From Candidatus Bipolaricaulota bacterium (lineage in GTDB: Bacteria > Bipolaricaulota > Bipolaricaulia > Bipolaricaulales > Bipolaricaulaceae): a DNA stretch of 6,874 bases. Positions 5,327-6,874 of the stretch are shown here, piece by piece; the stretch's first letter is position 1, and every line of letters begins with the position of its first letter. The position numbers and the translations under genes were made by a program. The stretch covers positions 1 through 6,874 of the forward strand of contig JAGGWU010000166.1 of the NCBI GenBank assembly GCA_021163465.1. Reading direction: 5' to 3'. The notes under the pieces are model-generated. The model made no database searches and was not told where the DNA came from. It worked only from the letters and a program-made list of their open reading frames with translations.

Positions 5327-6109
5327 ATGCTTCTGGCGGTGGATATAGGGAACTTGCAGGTGGGCCTCGGGGTGTACGACGGGCGTGAATGGCGGGGGAG
5401 GTTCAGGATCCGGGCCGTCCCCGAAAAGACCGCCGATGAGTACACGGTGCTTCTGGAGGGACTTTTTTCGCGGGCGGGGATTTCCCCGCGGAAGATCTCC
5501 GGGGCGATCATCGCGAGCGTCGTGCCACCCCTCACCGAGACCTTCAGAAAGCTTTGTAAAGGGAGTTTCGGAATCACCGCTCTCGTGGTGGGTCCCGGGG
5601 TGAGGACGGGCCTCGAACTGCGGGTAGACCACCCCTCGGAAGTGGGGCCCGATCTCGTTGCCGATGCCGTGGCGGCTTACGAGCGGTGCCGGTCGGCGTG
5701 TATCGCCGTCGACTTCGCTACCGCTACCACCTTCACGTGTGTGAATGAGAAGGGGGCTTTGGTGGGGATCTCGATAGCCCCCGGGCTCGAGGTAGCCGCG
5801 GAGGCCCTGGCCCAAAGGGCGGCGAAGCTCCCCAAGATCCCTTTAACTCCTCCGAAGAGGGCCATCGGTAAAAACACCCAGGAAGCGCTTCAGTCGGGGG
5901 TCATCCTCGGTGGAGTGGGGATGGTGGAGGGGCTCATCCGGGCCTTGAGCGCCGAACTCGGTGGGAACGCGCGGGTCATCGCCACGGGCCCTTACGCCGA
6001 GCCCATCGTGGGATTGACGGAACTCATCCACGAACACGATCCCTGGCTTACCTTGGAGGGCCTGAGGATCATCGCGGAGAGGAACCGCTATCCCCCGGCG
6101 CCGCGGTAG
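5327..6109 (+). CDS. coaX: CoaX-like type III pantothenate kinase with altered active-site motifs
   Basis: The protein has 260 residues, the normal length. ATG at 5327 gives MLLAVDIGN, the usual N-terminus; a TTG 21 bp upstream adds residues not typical of the family. The family phosphorylates pantothenate with ATP, the first step of coenzyme A synthesis, in the cytosol. Family landmarks are D6-I-G-N9, VGPGVRTGL (88-96), HPSEVGPD (102-109, with the catalytic Asp at D109), DFATATTF (129-136), APGLEVAAEAL (151-161), AKLPKI (166-171), IGKNTQEALQSG (180-191) and LTLEGLRII (241-249). Several normally strict positions differ: DxGNT reads DIGNLQ, GADR reads GPDL, DFGTAT reads DFATAT and ATGG reads ATGP. 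It may be a diverged but working kinase or a paralogue with another role. Its 3' end overlaps the permease remnant by 22 bp tail to tail. Confidence 0.85.
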   Translation: MLLAVDIGNLQVGLGVYDGREWRGRFRIRAVPEKTADEYTVLLEGLFSRAGISPRKISGAIIASVVPPLTETFRKLCKGSFGITALVVGPGVRTGLELRVDHPSEVGPDLVADAVAAYERCRSACIAVDFATATTFTCVNEKGALVGISIAPGLEVAAEALAQRAAKLPKIPLTPPKRAIGKNTQEALQSGVILGGVGMVEGLIRALSAELGGNARVIATGPYAEPIVGLTELIHEHDPWLTLEGLRIIAERNRYPPAPR

Positions 6110-6795
6110 CGACGAAGCCCGGCCCGCCAGAGGCTTCGGCCGAGAAACAGAAACCCCCGAGTACCCCGAGCCGATATGCGAGGAGTTCCATGCCGCCATG
6201 CCCCACCAACACCATCACCGGGAAGTGGAAGAGGAGCACCAACGGGAGCACCGTGGTGAGAAGGACCCTTATCGCACCTCGATACACCCCGGCAGGGGTA
6301 TTTGGCGAACTCCGCAAGGTTGTAAATAAGCCAAAAGAAGTTCCGCATCTTGATAAGCCAGAAGCTCGGGCAAAGGAGGCAGAAGACCATCGTCCCGTAG
6401 ATGGCCAGGGAGAGGACAAGCGAGACACAGAAGGGAACGAACCTTCTAGGTGTCGGCATCGGCCGGAAGAGGAATAGCTCCAGGTCCCCCCTTCACCGCC
6501 CCGGACAGGTATGGAGTCCTCGAAAGAAGGACCGCTCGAGCTCCACGAGGATAAAAAGCGTCCCCACCAAGCGGAGAGCCTCCCCCCTGCTCCAGCCGGC
6601 AACGGAGTCAACCCGGCCGTAGACGGCTTCGAACAGCGACAGCGCCGCAGGCCGAGCTGCCAGATTGTTAACCGTATCAGCGGTAACAAAAGTAGCCACC
6701 CCCAAGAGCCAAAAAACCGATCGCCACGGGGACTCGCCACCCCTGTCCAGGAAGTTGGAAGTAGGGGTGGGGGCCAACCTCCGAATGCTGTTCAC
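6088..6795 (-). pseudogene. Broken ABC-2 type permease gene (PF06182-like)
   Basis: One frame from GTG 6795 gives a membrane segment (VFWLLGVATFV), then VAGWSRGEALRLVGTLFILVELERSFFRGLHT, typical of ABC-2 permeases of the COG3694 / ABC2_membrane_6 kind. A TGA at 6495-6493 interrupts it. The same frame continues RGDLELFLFRPMPT, matching the conserved GxLDxxLxRP segment. About 60 residues then seem missing before SLVLSLAIYGTMVFCLLC and EFAKYP. Near 6294 the reading moves to a second frame (GVYRGAIRVLLTTVLPLVLL). At the five-G run 6158-6154 it returns to the first frame and ends with the characteristic WRAGLRRYRGAGG and TAG at 6088. So there is one stop, two compensating single-base shifts and an internal deletion. 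It would have been the membrane part of an exporter. The 79 bases upstream to the window end stay open in the same frame but show no clear family match. Confidence 0.75.
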
Positions 6796-6874
6796 GCCGC
6801 TGGCCCTCCCCTGATCGGGGCTTCGGCTAGCGGGGGCGAATGATTCCGGATCCCTCGGGGCGGATGATGGGGGA

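Noticed and set aside
5231..5815. N-terminal extension of the radical SAM frame by about 195 codons
   Set aside because: The extension runs antisense through the start of coaX and has no family similarity. The PflX-like sequence begins at the ATG at 5230.
6190..6843. Plus-strand open frames opposite the permease remnant
   Set aside because: Their translations are charged low-complexity sequence, while the minus strand gives conserved ABC-2 permease segments and hydrophobic stretches.

Overview
The window is bacterial and GC-rich. Its promoters look like ordinary sigma-70 types, with a TTGACA / TATAGT pair at 3262-3234. The genes do not fix the lineage; I would guess a poorly sampled, possibly anaerobic phylum, but only weakly.

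Layout from left to right. Positions 1-2675 (minus) hold the first 891 codons of a large secreted mosaic protein. It has a signal peptide, a choice-of-anchor-K-like N-terminal domain, DUF11-like domains, two cadherin-like Big_9 domains and Ig-like repeats. It runs off the window at its C-terminus. Upstream of it, 2774-3094 and 3338-3652 (both minus) encode two paralogous proteins of 106 and 104 residues. Each joins a ribbon-helix-helix DNA-binding domain to two 24-residue repeats of the MshEN / GspE N-terminal type, a fold known for binding cyclic di-GMP. Between the two, at 3227-3145 (minus), lies a sequence that matches the class I cyclic di-GMP (GEMM-I) riboswitch core. It is preceded by a strong promoter and followed by an intrinsic terminator whose 5' arm is the 3' end of the aptamer, the arrangement of a ligand-ON switch.

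Positions 3653-4330 hold a promoter and small folded leader for the upstream regulator, two perfect 10-bp palindromes, and a heavily decayed IS1182-family transposase. Positions 4331-5230 (minus) encode a PflX-type radical SAM protein. It is divergent from a CoaX-like type III pantothenate kinase (5327-6109, plus) whose conserved ATP-site motifs are altered. Positions 6088-6795 (minus) are a broken ABC-2 permease gene that meets coaX tail to tail.

Main idea: 3652 to 1 reads as a cyclic di-GMP circuit. A cyclic di-GMP riboswitch would let transcription through into a gene for a candidate cyclic di-GMP-binding RHH regulator, and probably on into the surface protein 99 bp downstream. A second, paralogous regulator sits directly upstream under its own promoter. 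The riboswitch and domain calls come from reading motifs; ligand binding and co-transcription are inferences.
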